A stretch of 64,000 bases of DNA. Source: Aedes albopictus. Taxonomy: Eukaryota > Arthropoda > Insecta > Diptera > Culicidae. This document shows, one piece after another, positions 23,819 through 34,186 of the stretch. Every line of letters begins with the position of its first letter. The stretch's first letter is position 1. The stretch is from the NCBI RefSeq assembly GCF_035046485.1, contig NC_085138.1, positions 426,547,265 to 426,611,264 of the forward strand. Direction: 5' to 3'. The notes beneath the pieces are model-generated. The model was not told where the DNA came from and made no database searches. It saw only the letters and a program-made list of their open reading frames with translations. Both the position numbers and the translations under genes were made by a program.

Positions 23819-24070
23819 TTAAGGACAAACGTCTCGAAATCCCGTAACAACTGTGCATCAGAACTTCAGACGCACAAGTCTCAAGAAGCATGCTTTAAAC
23901 AACAGTGCATTTTATTATTTTGTTCTTGCTCACTTGTAATATGCTTAAAATAAAAATGTCAGGTGCGCTGGTTTTGTTTACAAAGAGATTTGTGCTCTCG
24001 AAATCGTGAGTAGGTGCCAAAATCAGCCATTGTGGCGGCCATTTTGAGATTCTAACAAGTCTGTCCTTAA
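23819..24070. mobile_element. 252-bp inverted-repeat element ending in TTAA, copy 1
   Basis: It starts TTAAGGACAAACGTCT and ends with the complement of TTAAGGACAGACTTGTTAG. An opposite-oriented copy of the same length lies at 35482-35733. TTAA at both outer ends may be the target duplication. It contains no coding sequence. Confidence 0.78.
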
Positions 24071-24101
24071 GAAATTTGAGACCAGCTTTAGATTCTACTA
24101 T

Positions 24102-24308
24102 TCTTTATTACACCAACGAACCTAACCTCAAAATGACTGACAATTCTCAGGTCATTTTGACAGATGCAACATGAACATGAAAAGGACGGCACCAATGTCG
24201 ATAAAGTAGAATATATGATCCGTCTTTTTCGTGCATGTGTGTTGTCTGTCAAAATGACTTGATAATTGTCAAACATTTTCATGGCTAGCTTTGTTGGTGC
24301 AATGAAGA
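24102..24308. mobile_element. 207-bp palindromic MITE, AT target duplication, copy 1
   Basis: The ends are TCTTTATTACACCAACGAAC and the complement of TCTTCATTGCACCAACAAAG. AT lies outside both (24100-24101 and 24309-24310). A second 207-bp copy sits at 28994-29200 in the opposite orientation. Confidence 0.8.
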
Positions 24309-24310
24309 AT

Positions 24311-25691
24311 AGTTGATCTAACGAGAATAAGTGATCATTCATTAACAAAATAGATGATAAAACTTGAGTAACTAAATAAATAATAGACAACAAGTTGACC
24401 CAAAATTGTTACACAGCCAATTTTGGCCCATTAATTTAGTTTTCATTATTCATCAACTTTTTAGTAATTTTCATCACCTAAAGTGAGTTTTACAAGCAGA
24501 TTTTTATATAAAACAATAAAAAGGAGTTTCAATGATAAGAATGTAAAATAACAATAATGTAAGTGTTATTTCTGTATGAAAATCGATTATAAAATGATTG
24601 CTTCTTGAGTAGGTACCTAACCCATAATTGTGCTATGAGTGTAACTTTATGAATCAATTTTGAAAAAATGAACTATCCCATCCATATCCGAAAGCTCGAA
24701 AATCGTTGCCATCATCTTATATAAGAATAGTACTTTGAGCATGACGCTGAGGAAGGTGATTCAGTCCCAAAACAAAATTTTTGGTCCTTTTTATACAGGA
24801 ATCAAAAACATTCAATATTGAGAAAAAAGGAAAATTTGATGAAAAATGAAACTAAAAATAAATGACGGGAGCGAAAATTTTCACTCTCATCAACAAGCGC
24901 GGCACACTACGAAAGTGATCCTTCTTAACCCTCGAACAATCGCGTCTTCAGCCACCCTCAGCGACACCACGCTCACGCTGTGTACCACAAATGTGCTTTT
25001 TTCATGGTGCGTGTACTCAGTACACGACGCGACTGTAACCGGGTTGATGAAATATACGATTTATTAAAAGAAGGTTTTCAATTCCCTAAAAGTTTGCCTA
25101 CCTTAAGGCGTTATTAGTTTAGACGGTTTTAACACTACAGTGACAAAAAACACATAATTTATTTGTATGACTTTGGATCCTTTGGACAGCATATTCGAAA
25201 TCAGGGATATCGATTTAGTACACCCAGCGAATAAACTAACGAAATTCATCAAAACACCTTATGAACTTTTGCTATAACTAAATATTATGGAAGCCATAAG
25301 AATACCTCATGAAAATTCATTGTGTAGATTACTTAAAATGAAGCATACTGGAAATGATCCATGAACATTTCATGAGGTCGGTCAAGCCAATCAATGTTAC
25401 CCTGCTAATCAAAAAATCTGTTGGCAACTGGGTTCAAACCAACAAGCTTGAGATCAACTGGCTCGCATGCTACCACTCGGCTATAGAACGAGTTGACATG
25501 AGAGGGAACAAAACGCAGACAACAAGCGTTTGTTGGACGATGATCACCTTTTTTGCCATGGTAAATTTAAAATCATTTTTATGCTGGTCATTACCGCAAG
25601 CCGTCTTTCACTCTTTCAGTTAGTTTTCACAACAAAATTAATTTCAGTGTAAAGGGTTAGTTGTAAATTGGGTCAATTATAAAATTGACAG
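24311..25691. other. AT-rich intergenic DNA
   Basis: No supported gene. Open frames at 24846-25067 and 25354-25623 lack recognisable features. Confidence 0.45.
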
Positions 25692-25948
25692 TCAGGCCAA
25701 ACATGTCTAAAGGTCCAATCTGCAAAAGAGAGGCTCTCTTAGGTTTCCCTCTCTTTCGTTAATATCTCAGCTGTTTTTTTGTATTATGATTGTCTCCTTG
25801 CATTGAACGATGGTCAAAACAATCGTCTTTTGATTTGTACTGCAAAAATAGTTAAAAAGTGTACCATTACATTGCAATAATTTAAAGAGAAAGTGAACAA
25901 AGAGAGCCTCTCAAATGCAGATAGGACCTATTGAAATGTTTGGCCTGA
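25692..25948. mobile_element. About 256-bp MITE, TCAGGCCAAACAT family, copy 1
   Basis: It begins TCAGGCCAAACATGTCT and ends ATGTTTGGCCTGA. The body matches the copy at 26185-26440 with no difference that I can see by eye. No clear duplication flanks this copy. Confidence 0.82.
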
Positions 25949-26184
25949 TTTATCTGTTGAATTGAAGCGAAACTCAGTCTGCAGAATAATGCATTTTACG
26001 AGCCGTTATTATGAATGAAATTTTAGCAGGAGATAGCGTCCAAACCCGCGAAAATCGATATCAACATCAACATTGTTGTCACTTCGTAAAATGGCTCATA
26101 GTAATTTCAACCACCAGCCGTTATTCAGTGTAGGAAAACAAAAACCAGTGACTGAGTAGAAATTTTCCTCGGTAGGTGATAATT

Positions 26185-26440
26185 CAGGCCAAACATGTCT
26201 AAAGGTCCAATCTGCAAAAGAGAGGCTCTCTTAGGTTTCCCTCTCTTTCGTTAATATCTCAGCTGTTTTTTTGTATTATGATTGTCTCCTTGCATTGAAC
26301 GATGGTCAAAACAATCGTCTTTTGATTTGTACTGCAAAAATAGTTAAAAAGTGTACCATTACATTGCAATAATTTAAAGAGAAAGTGAACAAAGAGAGCC
26401 TCTCAAATGCAGATAGGACCTATTGAAATGTTTGGCCTGA
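26185..26440. mobile_element. 256-bp MITE, TCAGGCCAAACAT family, copy 2
   Basis: Same sequence and orientation as copy 1, about 490 bp away. AATT directly flanks CAGGCC...GGCCTG on both sides, a possible 4-bp target duplication. Confidence 0.85.
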
Positions 26441-26569
26441 ATTAGAACCTGAAAAATGTACATTTATTCGTTAAGTGGTAGGTTAGTTAATCGCCAAGAT
26501 GTATGCAACACACTATATTAATATCTTCGAGACGTTCATAGATTACGTCACTTAAAATTTTCCATTCTA

Positions 26570-26856
26570 CACGCTAAGAAAAAGTTACTCTAAAATGAGT
26601 AAGATTCACACAAAACTAAGCTAAACTGGAACAGCTCAAAAAATGAGTAAATCGCATTTCCATCGATAGCGCTGGCCCAAGCGCAAAAATCCAATCAGTT
26701 TAAGCCGTATAATATTCTTTGCATGACCAAGAATATTATACGGCTTAAACTGAATGGATTTTCACATTTGGGCCAGCGCTATCGATGGAAATGCAATTTA
26801 CTCTTTTTTTGAGCTGTTCCAGTTTAGCTCAGTTTTGTGTGAATTTCCTGACCGTG
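26570..26856 (+). mobile_element. 286-bp palindromic element, copy 1 (TA duplication)
   Basis: It begins CACGCTAAGAAAAAGTTACT and ends CTGACCGTG; TA flanks both ends. The centre is a long inverted repeat around AGCGCTGGCCCAAGTGC and GCCGTATAATATTCTT, able to fold into a hairpin. No protein is encoded. Confidence 0.88.
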
Positions 26857-26877
26857 TAAATAACTTTTCTCCCTCTA

Positions 26878-27162
26878 CACGCTAAGAAAAAGTTACTCTA
26901 AAATGAGTAAGATTCACACAAAACTGAGCTAAACTGGAACAGCTCAAAAATGAGTAAATTGCATTTCCAGCAATAGCGCTGGCCCAAGTGCAAAAACCCA
27001 AACAGTTTAAGCCGTATAATATTCTTCACATCAGCAAGAATATTATACAACTTAAACAAATGAGATTTTCGCACTTGGGCCAGTGGTATCGCTGGAAATA
27101 AAATTTACTCATTTTTGAGTTGTCCCACTTTAGCTCCAAAATGAGTGAATTTTCTGACCGTG
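26878..27162 (+). mobile_element. 286-bp palindromic element, copy 2 (TA duplication)
   Basis: Same ends as copy 1 and same orientation. TA at 26876-26877 and 27163-27164. Confidence 0.88.
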
Positions 27163-27166
27163 TACG

Positions 27167-27740
27167 CACGCTAAGATAAAGTTACTCTAAAATGAGTAAG
27201 ATTCACACAAAACTGAGCTAAACTGGAACAGCTCAAAAAATGAGTAAATTGAATTTCCACACGCTAAGAAAATGTTACTCTAAAATGAGTAAGATTCACA
27301 CAAAACTGAGCTAAACTGGGACAGCACAAAAAATGAGTAAATTGTATTTCCAGCGATAGCGCTGGCCCAAGTGCAAAATTCCAACTGGTTTAAGCCGTAT
27401 AATATTCTTCGCATCATCAAGAATATTATACGGCTTAAACTGATGAGATTCTCGCACTTGGGCCAGCGCTATCGCTGCAAAAAAAAATTACTCAATTTTG
27501 AGTTGTCCCACTTTAGCTCGAAAATGAGTGAATTTTCTGACCGTGCAGCGATAGCGCTGGCCCAAGTGCAAAAATCCAAATGGTTTAAGCCGTATAATAT
27601 TTTTCGAATAATCAAGAATATTATACGGCTTATACTGATGAGATTTTCGCACTTGGGCCAGCGCTATCGCTGGAACAAAAATTTACTCAATTTTGAGTTG
27701 TTCCACTTTAGCTCCAAAATGAGTGAATTTTCTGACCGTG
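27167..27740 (+). mobile_element. 286-bp palindromic element, copy 3, split by copy 4
   Basis: It starts CACGCTAAGATAAAG and ends CTGACCGTG at 27740. Removing copy 4 and one CA leaves exactly 286 bp, the family length. Outer flanks (CG and CA) do not match, so its own target duplication has decayed. The 139-residue plus frame at 27371-27790 runs through copies 3 and 4 and repeats itself; it is not a gene. Confidence 0.83.
27260..27545 (+). mobile_element. 286-bp palindromic element, copy 4, inserted into copy 3 (CA duplication)
   Basis: CA lies on both sides (27258-27259 and 27546-27547), and the interrupted sequence rejoins as TTTCCAGCGATAGCG, as in intact copies. This is a self-insertion of one family. 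Confidence 0.9.
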
Positions 27741-27880
27741 CATCTTCAAAATGTGTGCATGGATTATTACACTTTGTGAGTACCTCTTAAAGCGTGTCGT
27801 GATTCACGATTGCTCCCTTGCCTGAGCGAAGCACACGCTTAAAAATGTTACATTAATATGTGTACTATACGTAACGTGTA

Positions 27881-28377
27881 CACCTGCAAAAAATTTTACT
27901 CGGTTTCTGAGTTGGTCTCACTCAGAAATCGAAAAATCCTTTGTTTTCTTGCTCAGTTTCCATTAATGGTGGGACAACTCATTGGCAACGGGTTGTCCCA
28001 CTTTTAGCTAAAACGAGTAAGAAAAATAATCGATTTTTCGATTTCTGCACGGTCAGGAAATTCACTCATTTTGGAGCTAAAGTGGGACAACTCAAAAATG
28101 AGTAAATTTTATTTCCAGCGAAAGCGCTGGCCCAAGTGCAAAAATCTCATCAGTTTAAGTTGTATAATATTCTTGCTGATGTGAAGTATATTATACGGCT
28201 TAAACTGTTTGGATTTTTGCACTTGGACCAGCGCTATCGCTGGAAATGCAATTTACTCATTTTTTGAGCTGTTCCAGTTTAGCTCCGTTTTGTGTGAATC
28301 TTACTCATTTTAGAGTAACATTTTCTTAGCGTGTGAGTAAGATTATCTCAGCCACTGAGTAGATTTTTTTCTTGGTG
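27881..28377. mobile_element. 209-bp palindromic element of a related family, split by copy 5 (TA duplication)
   Basis: It begins CACCTGCAAAAAATTTTACT and ends TTTTTCTTGGTG, with TA at 27879-27880 and 28378-28379. Without the nested copy it is 209 bp. Repeats such as CTGAGTTGGTCTCACTCAG resemble those of the 286-bp family. Confidence 0.78.
28048..28333 (-). mobile_element. 286-bp palindromic element, copy 5 (TG duplication)
   Basis: It begins CACGGTCAGGAAATTC and ends TTTTCTTAGCGTG, so it is inverted relative to copies 1-4. TG flanks both ends (28046-28047 and 28334-28335). It is nested in the 209-bp element. Confidence 0.9.
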
Positions 28378-28392
28378 TACTAATTAGAACCA

Positions 28393-28847
28393 CACGCTAA
28401 GAAAAAGTTACTCTAAAATGAGTAAGATTCACACAAAACTGAGCTAAACTGGAACAGCTCAAAAAATGAGTAAATTGCATTTCCAGCAATAGCGCTGGCC
28501 CAAGTGCAAAAACCCAAACAGTTTAAGCCGTATAATATTCTTCACATCAGCAAGAATATTATACAACTTAAACAAATGAGATTTTCGCACTTGGGCCAGT
28601 GGTATCGCTGGAAATAAAATTTACTCATTTTTGAGTTGTCCCACTTTAGGGAACGTCCATAAATTACGTCACTCAAAAATCGACCATTTTCAACCCCCCC
28701 TCCCCCCTTTGTCACACTTTTTGTATGGGACCTCTGAAATTTTTGTATGAGTCGTCACACTTTGCATAACCCCCCCTCCCCCCTCAAAGCGTGACGTAAT
28801 TTATGGACGTTCCCTTAGCTCCAAAATGAGTGAATTTTCTGACCGTG
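28393..28847 (+). mobile_element. 286-bp palindromic element, copy 6, split by a 166-bp MITE (CA duplication)
   Basis: CA at 28391-28392 and 28848-28849. Subtracting the nested MITE and its 3-bp duplication leaves exactly 286 bp. The first 250 bases are very close to copy 2. Confidence 0.9.
28649..28814. mobile_element. 166-bp MITE, GGGAACGTCC family, TTA target duplication
   Basis: The ends are GGGAACGTCCATAAATTACG and its exact complement, and TTA lies outside both (28646-28648 and 28815-28817). It interrupts copy 6 at CACTTTAGCTCC. Confidence 0.92.
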
Positions 28848-28849
28848 CA

Positions 28850-29910
28850 GGTAATCGGTAAGTTAATCGCCGAGATGTATGCAGCAAACTACCCATTAAA
28901 ATGTACTAATGTGTTTGGGACGTTCTCAAATTACGTTACATAAATAATGTCATTTTTCAACCCCTTTTTCCCTTGCAATCAAACTTTTTGCATTCTTCAT
29001 TACACCAACAAAGCTAGCCATGAAAATGTTTGACAATTCTCAGGTCATTTTGACAGACCACACACATGAACGAAAAAGATGGATCATATATTTTACTTTA
29101 TCGATCTTGTTGCCATCCTTTTCATGCTCATGTTACATCTGTCAAAATGACCTGAGAATTGTCAGTCATTTTGAGGTTAGGATCGTTGGTGTAATAAAGA
29201 ATTGTATCTCCAAAACATGTATCGGGATTATCACATTTTGCAGATATACCTCAAAATTTGACGTGATTTATGATCGCTCCCTTACCTGATACAACGCACA
29301 CGCTTAAAAAATGCAACATCAAGAGGTGTACAATAATAATAATGAATTATTATTCACTACTTTTCGAGCTTAAAATAGATCAAAACCACTCCGTTGAATA
29401 TGCAACTTAAATTTACTACATGTACTGTTGGGGTAATAGAAAATAGTTTTCGCTACAACTTTGTCAATCTAAACCAATGCGAGTTAAATTCTCAGCTCAG
29501 GTGAATTTTTTTAGGGTCCCCGATAAGCGTTCGTGTCCAGACTTGGAAAATGGGAACGTGGGAATGAGAAGTGTTAATTTTGTGGTAGCTCGCAAACTTT
29601 TTCAAATATCTCTGAAATGGCTTGAAATATCCAAACCAAATTCAATAGAGTTCAACTACAACCTATTCCCTATCAAACAAAACATGTTACGGCTCAGTCG
29701 ATTGACATTTACTAGGGAAAACATAAGCTCATTTATTTGCTTAGCATTATTAGCACACCAATACACACACATACGGACGGACATTTGCTCAGTTCGTCGA
29801 GCTGTGTCGATTGATATATGAGACGTGATAATCTGAGCTTTCTATCAAAAAATGATTTTTGGAATGATATGATACCTTTCGGTACAACTTTGTTGTACGA
29901 GAAAGGCAGA
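28850..29910. repeat. Segment copy B of the three-copy repeat
   Basis: It starts near GGTAAGTTAATCGCCGAGATG, includes GGGACGTTCTCAAATTACG and ACTCCGTTGAATATGCAAC, and ends in a CA-rich stretch and a GGTACAACTTTGTTGTACG terminus. It parallels 30635-31810. A 207-bp element (28994-29200) is inserted in this copy only. Confidence 0.75.
28994..29200. mobile_element. 207-bp palindromic MITE, AT target duplication, copy 2
   Basis: It matches copy 1 (24102-24308) in inverse orientation, with the same length. AT at 28992-28993 and 29201-29202. Segment copy C at about 31110 shows the uninterrupted site (GCATTGTTTCTC). Confidence 0.88.
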
Positions 29911-29936
29911 AATGCCAAAAAACGCAAAAACAAGTA

Positions 29937-30236
29937 CACGGTCAGAAAATTCACTCATTTTGGAGCTAAAGTGGGACAACTCAAAAATGAGTAAATTTTT
30001 TTTCCAGCGATAGCGCTGGCCCAAGTGCGAAAATCTCGACAGTTAAAGTCGTATAATATTCTTGCTGATGTGAAGAATATTATACGGCCTAAATTGGTTG
30101 GATTTTTACACTTGGGCCAGCGCTATCGCTGGAAATGCAATTTACTCATTTTTTTTGAGCTGTTCCAGTTTAGCTCAGTAACTGAAACTGTTTTGTGTGA
30201 ATCTTATTCATTTTAGAGTAACATTTTCTTAGCGTG
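29937..30236 (-). mobile_element. 286-bp family palindromic element, copy 7 (TA duplication)
   Basis: 300 bp; it begins CACGGTCAGAAAATTC and ends TTTCTTAGCGTG. TA flanks both ends. About 14 extra bases (AACTGAAACTGTT region near 30180) explain its length. Confidence 0.88.
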
Positions 30237-30263
30237 TAGGGTTTTCATACTTTACTAAGTCTT

Positions 30264-30549
30264 CACGGTCAGAAAATTCACTCATTTTGGAGCTAAAGTG
30301 GAACAACTCAAAATTGAGTAAATTTTTGTTCCAGCGATAGCGCTGGCCCAAGTGCGAAAATCTCATCAGTATAAGCCGTATAATATTCTTGATTATTCGA
30401 AAAATATTATACGGCTTAAACCATTTGGATTTTTGCACTTGGGCCAGCGCTATCGCTGGAAATTCAATTTACTCATTTTTTGAGCTGTTCCAGTTTAGCT
30501 CAGTTTTGTGTGAATCTTACTCATTTTAGAGTAACTTTATCTTAGCGTG
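30264..30549 (-). mobile_element. 286-bp palindromic element, copy 8 (TT duplication)
   Basis: It has standard ends. TT at 30262-30263 and 30550-30551. It is the closest inverse match to copy 3 (GATTATTCG in the loop). Confidence 0.88.
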
Positions 30550-30634
30550 TTGGTTGTTTGTTTTTGAGTTTTTGGCATATTTTTTTTTTGGTAATTTGTT
30601 TATTCGTGTGTAACGTGTACTAAATAGAACTCGG

Positions 30635-31810
30635 TAAGCGGTAAGTTAATCGCCGAGATGTATGCAGCACACGACCCACGAAATATACACCCTAAAATGA
30701 AACAACACAGGCTTGTGTACAATGTACACAGGCTTGTGTACAATGTACACAGATTTGTGTACTACTAGATCAGCCTCCACCCCTGTGTCAAATGTACACA
30801 GTCACTTTTCTGGCTCTAGCGCTGGTATGGGAGCAAAGTTCATAACTAATTTTCTCTGAACGATGACATGCATTATCAGGAATCGATCAGTGCAAAAATA
30901 ATTGTTAATTTTGTTTTCATGCCAGCGCTGGAGCCGGAAAAGTATCTGTGTACATTTGACACAGCGGTGAGGCTGATCTAGTAGTACACAAATCTGTGTA
31001 ACTTCTGTAACCGTGTACTAATATGTTTGGGACGTCCTCAAATTACGTTACTAAAAATTGTCTATTTTCAACCCCCTTTTTTCTTGCAGTCAAACTTTTT
31101 GCATTGTTTCTCTAAAACATGTGTCGGAATTATCACATTTTGCAGATATCCCTCAAAATGTGACGTAATTTATGGTCGCCCCTTACGTGCTACAACGCAC
31201 ACGCTTAAAAATGCTACATCAAAAGGTGTACAATTCACTACTTTTCAAGCTTGAAATATAACTTCAAAACCACTCCGTTGAATATGCAACTTAAATTTAC
31301 TACATCTACTGTTGGGCTATAGCAGAAAATGGTTTTTGTTACAACTTTGTCAATCTAAAAAAATAAGAGTTAAATTCACAACGCAGGTAAATTATTTTAG
31401 GGTGTCCAAGAAGCGTTCGTGTCTAGGCTTGGAAAATGGGAACGTGGGAATTAAAAATATTTATTTGTGGAAGTTCGCAAAGTTTTTCAAATATCTCTGA
31501 AATGGCTTGAAATAACCAAACCAAATTCAATAGCGTTCAACTACAACCTATTCCCTATCAAATGAAACTTGTTGCGGCACAATCAATTGACATTTACTAG
31601 GAAAAACTTAAGCTCATTTCTTTGATCTATTATTAGCACACACATACACACACACATACACACACACATACGGACGGACATTTGCTCAGTTCGTCGAGCT
31701 GTGTCGATTGATATATAAGACTTGATAATCTGAGCTTTCTATCAGAAATTGATTTTTGGAGTGAAATGATAGCCTTTCGGTACAACTTTGTTGTACGAGA
31801 AAGGCAAAAA
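30635..31810. repeat. Segment copy C of the three-copy repeat
   Basis: It parallels copy B from GGTAAGTTAATCGCC through ACTCCGTTGAATATGCAAC to the CA microsatellite (about 31637-31675) and the GGTACAACTTTGTTGTACG end. A 328-bp element is inserted at 30688-31015. Confidence 0.75.
30688..31015. mobile_element. 328-bp palindromic element (TA duplication)
   Basis: TA at 30686-30687 and 31016-31017. Long inverted arms contain GTGTACTACTAGATCAGCCT and the complement. The left arm has a 21-bp unit (beginning ACACAGGCTTGTGTAC) in tandem. The centre has CCAGCGCTGG, as in the 286-bp family. Confidence 0.82.
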
Positions 31811-33090
31811 AGGGTTTTCTGAAAACATTCAATATGGTGAAATACCTGAAGAGACTCCTTGAGAATGATCTTGGTGGAATTTTCAAAAGCAACACATGGG
31901 AAATTTTTAGAATAATTTTCATAGAAATCCACATAGAAATCTCTGTTGTTGGAATTTATGAAATTCCGAGGCGAACCTTTCTAGATCAAACCCCGAGGAA
32001 CTTTTTCTTCGAAAGAATCATCGGGAGATTGTTTGAATAAATGCATGGAGAAACTCCTGTGGTAGATAAATTAGATCTTTCAGTGTATATGTTTGAATAC
32101 GCTTGTATACGCATTCTACACTAAATTGATGGTAACCACAGGAGATTTCTTCATTATCGTACAAATTGCTTCCTACCTCTCAGAATTTATAAATTTTCTT
32201 AAGTAGGGTTCATATATGTACATATGAACCTTGATATGAACATAAACTAAATTGAAAGTAATCAGAGTGGCCAAATTTGAAAAACACTTGTTGTTTTGTA
32301 TTTTGTTATTGCAAAGAAAATTTGGTAACAATTTCATAATAAAACATTGTAAATGCGATGCTTCGTTCCTGATTTATGATTTTTTAATATAGGTGTTTTT
32401 GTTGTTTTTTTTTTCACTGTAGTTTTCTAGAATATTGGGCGACCCTGATTTTATTCAATTAACTTTTTTCATAAATAAACTTTTTCACAAAACAATAAGA
32501 CCACACGTCCTCTTTCATACAAAATTATAGATGTACGGTGCGACAAAATTCTAACACTAGATTTTTATGATGGTTATTCGTGGTCAATTCAATAAAAATG
32601 TTCCCAAGTTTAAATGGCATCCTTGATTTGTATCAATCATCAAGCATCAGATACTCTTAAAGTTGTCCTATTATTTTGTCGTTTAGTATATCTGTTACTT
32701 TTGATGTAGTGAACAGAACTCTATCAAACAAATCCAAATTAAAATTCACGTACCTCTGTGGCGACTGTCAAAATTGCAGCCAAATCCTAGTCCAAATCGG
32801 TTCACTAACCGAGCATTAGTCAAACTGGGCCATTTTGTATTAAAAAAATGGCTGGTGGTCTTATTGTTCTGTCCGACACTGTAAAAAAATGTCAATAAAT
32901 TATGGGAACATTCGTACCAATTTGTACGATGATATAAAAAATCCAACAGGCATTTCTGAGAAAAGATATCGTCAGAATTGTTTAGCATTGAGCAACCTAT
33001 AATAGCCACCAGCAGATAAAATTTGCGATAAGCTTTAATCAGCTAGCTTACGTATGTAGATACGAATCTTCTTGGCAAATATGAACGGAT
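31811..33090. other. Spacer upstream of lectin gene 2
   Basis: 31820-32060 shows short-array-type units (CTTGAGAATG, GGAATTTTC) at high divergence. 32060-33090 is AT-rich and without recognised repeats or genes; the 87-residue minus frame at 32746-33009 is unsupported. Confidence 0.45.
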
Positions 33091-33092
33091 CA

Positions 33093-33132
33093 AATATAAG
33101 CTTTTTGCTGAATGAACGATCATTTTTCAGTT
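33093..33132 (+). promoter_or_regulatory. Core promoter of lectin gene 2 (TATA and initiator)
   Basis: AATATAAG (33093-33100) is followed by the arthropod initiator TCAGTT (33127-33132). The spacing of about 34 bases fits a TATA/Inr promoter, and the ATG is about 25 bases farther. Confidence 0.6.
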
Positions 33133-33153
33133 CGAGCGCCAGTGGAGAGTACA

Positions 33154-33685
33154 ATGCATTTCCGTTTACGTGTACTGCTTTCGGTACTTTTTCTGGCAGT
33201 TGCTACAAACTGTGTAGATTTCTGTGTAAAAACACCGCTATATTACATCCCGAGAGTATCGGTGGGTTCCAATTAGCTTAGTTTCACTTTACTGAACTCA
33301 ATATGTCACGCATTCTTTGAACATTCTGCAGACGGACTGGATCGGAGCGGTGGAGTACTACAATCGTTTGAACATGCGGCTGGCGATAGTCGACAGTCAG
33401 GAGAAGCACGATAACATCGTAGAGCTGATAAAGGCATCCGATGTGTTTGTACCTAACGCAACCAGTGTTTGGATTGGAGCCAACGATATATCCACGGAAG
33501 GCACGTTCGTGTGGCTCGCCACGGGACAGCGGGCCAACTACACCAACTGGTCTGTGGGCAATCCGAATAACCACGCCGGTAGGGAACACTGCGCGGAGAT
33601 CGCTTACCAGAGCTACACTAGATGGACATGGACCTGGAACGATCACAAGTGTGACACGAAGCTGAATTTGATTTGTGAGTTCTGA
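33154..33685 (+). CDS. Secreted C-type lectin with a missing CRD cysteine (lectin gene 2)
   Basis: The exons join 33154-33261 and 33332-33685, giving 153 residues. The intron is 70 bp, GT...CTGCAG, phase 0, at the same place as in the other lectins here. Exon 1 encodes a signal peptide (MHFRLRVLLSVLFLAVA) and CVDFC. Exon 2 is a C-type lectin domain with WIG at 83-85, NPN at 113-115, WND at 138-140 and cysteines 123, 143 and 151. The position equivalent to the first conserved cysteine is Tyr46 (EYYN instead of EYC), so Cys151 lacks its usual partner; an N-terminal cysteine might substitute. NPN resembles the EPN type usual for mannose-like ligands, unlike the xPD genes nearby. N-glycosylation sequons lie at 78, 105 and 108. 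No stop or frameshift interrupts it, so it may be functional but divergent. Confidence 0.9.
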
Positions 33686-33689
33686 AATT

Positions 33690-34186
33690 TGAGGAAGATT
33701 ATACGTTGATTCTGTATTGAATTCGTGAATTCGAAAGTGAGCTAAAACTTCACTCTGATTGATGGTAATAGCAATTTTCGAGGTCTAATGATGAATTAAT
33801 GAGTCTTGGTTTACAACTGTGTAAAATCAGGTTTTTATAACGTTCAAAAAAAAAAAAAATTCTTGTCGAAAGTCTGTAAAGAGATGCAACGTAGTGCCAC
33901 AAAGCTTCTTGTAGTTTTTTCATATAATTTCAGATTAATCCTAATATGTGATGTACTAGGGTCCAATGGGGATCCTAATTCAAATTTTACGGCTGCAGTC
34001 GGTTTTCTACAGAAAAATAATAATCTAAGTGTAATGTTTTAATAAAACTGAAATTATGTGACATCTAACACAGATCCGCGATGGAAATTTCTCTCAGTGT
34101 ATTTTCATCTAAAAGTTTTTCAAATATCCTAAAACATCTTAGAAAACATCATTTCAACTCCCCAGTTTTCGAGTTGTATGTTTTGC
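33690..34186. other. 3' flank of lectin gene 2
   Basis: No further gene. AATAAA occurs near 34041, far for a polyadenylation signal of this gene; no closer canonical signal was found. Confidence 0.35.

Larger units (their letters stand above)
26470..27860. repeat. Segment copy A of a three-copy repeat, split by insertions
   Basis: 26470-26569 (TTAATCGCCAAGATGTATG, GAGACGTTCATAGATTACG) and 27741-27860 (CACACGCTTAAAAATG) match segments near 28850-29310 and 30635-31220. The DNA between is made of four inserted 286-bp elements. Confidence 0.7.

Noticed and set aside
27371..27790. 139-residue plus-strand open frame with an internal peptide repeat
   Set aside because: Spans two nested copies of a palindromic MITE; the peptide repeat reflects the DNA repeat.
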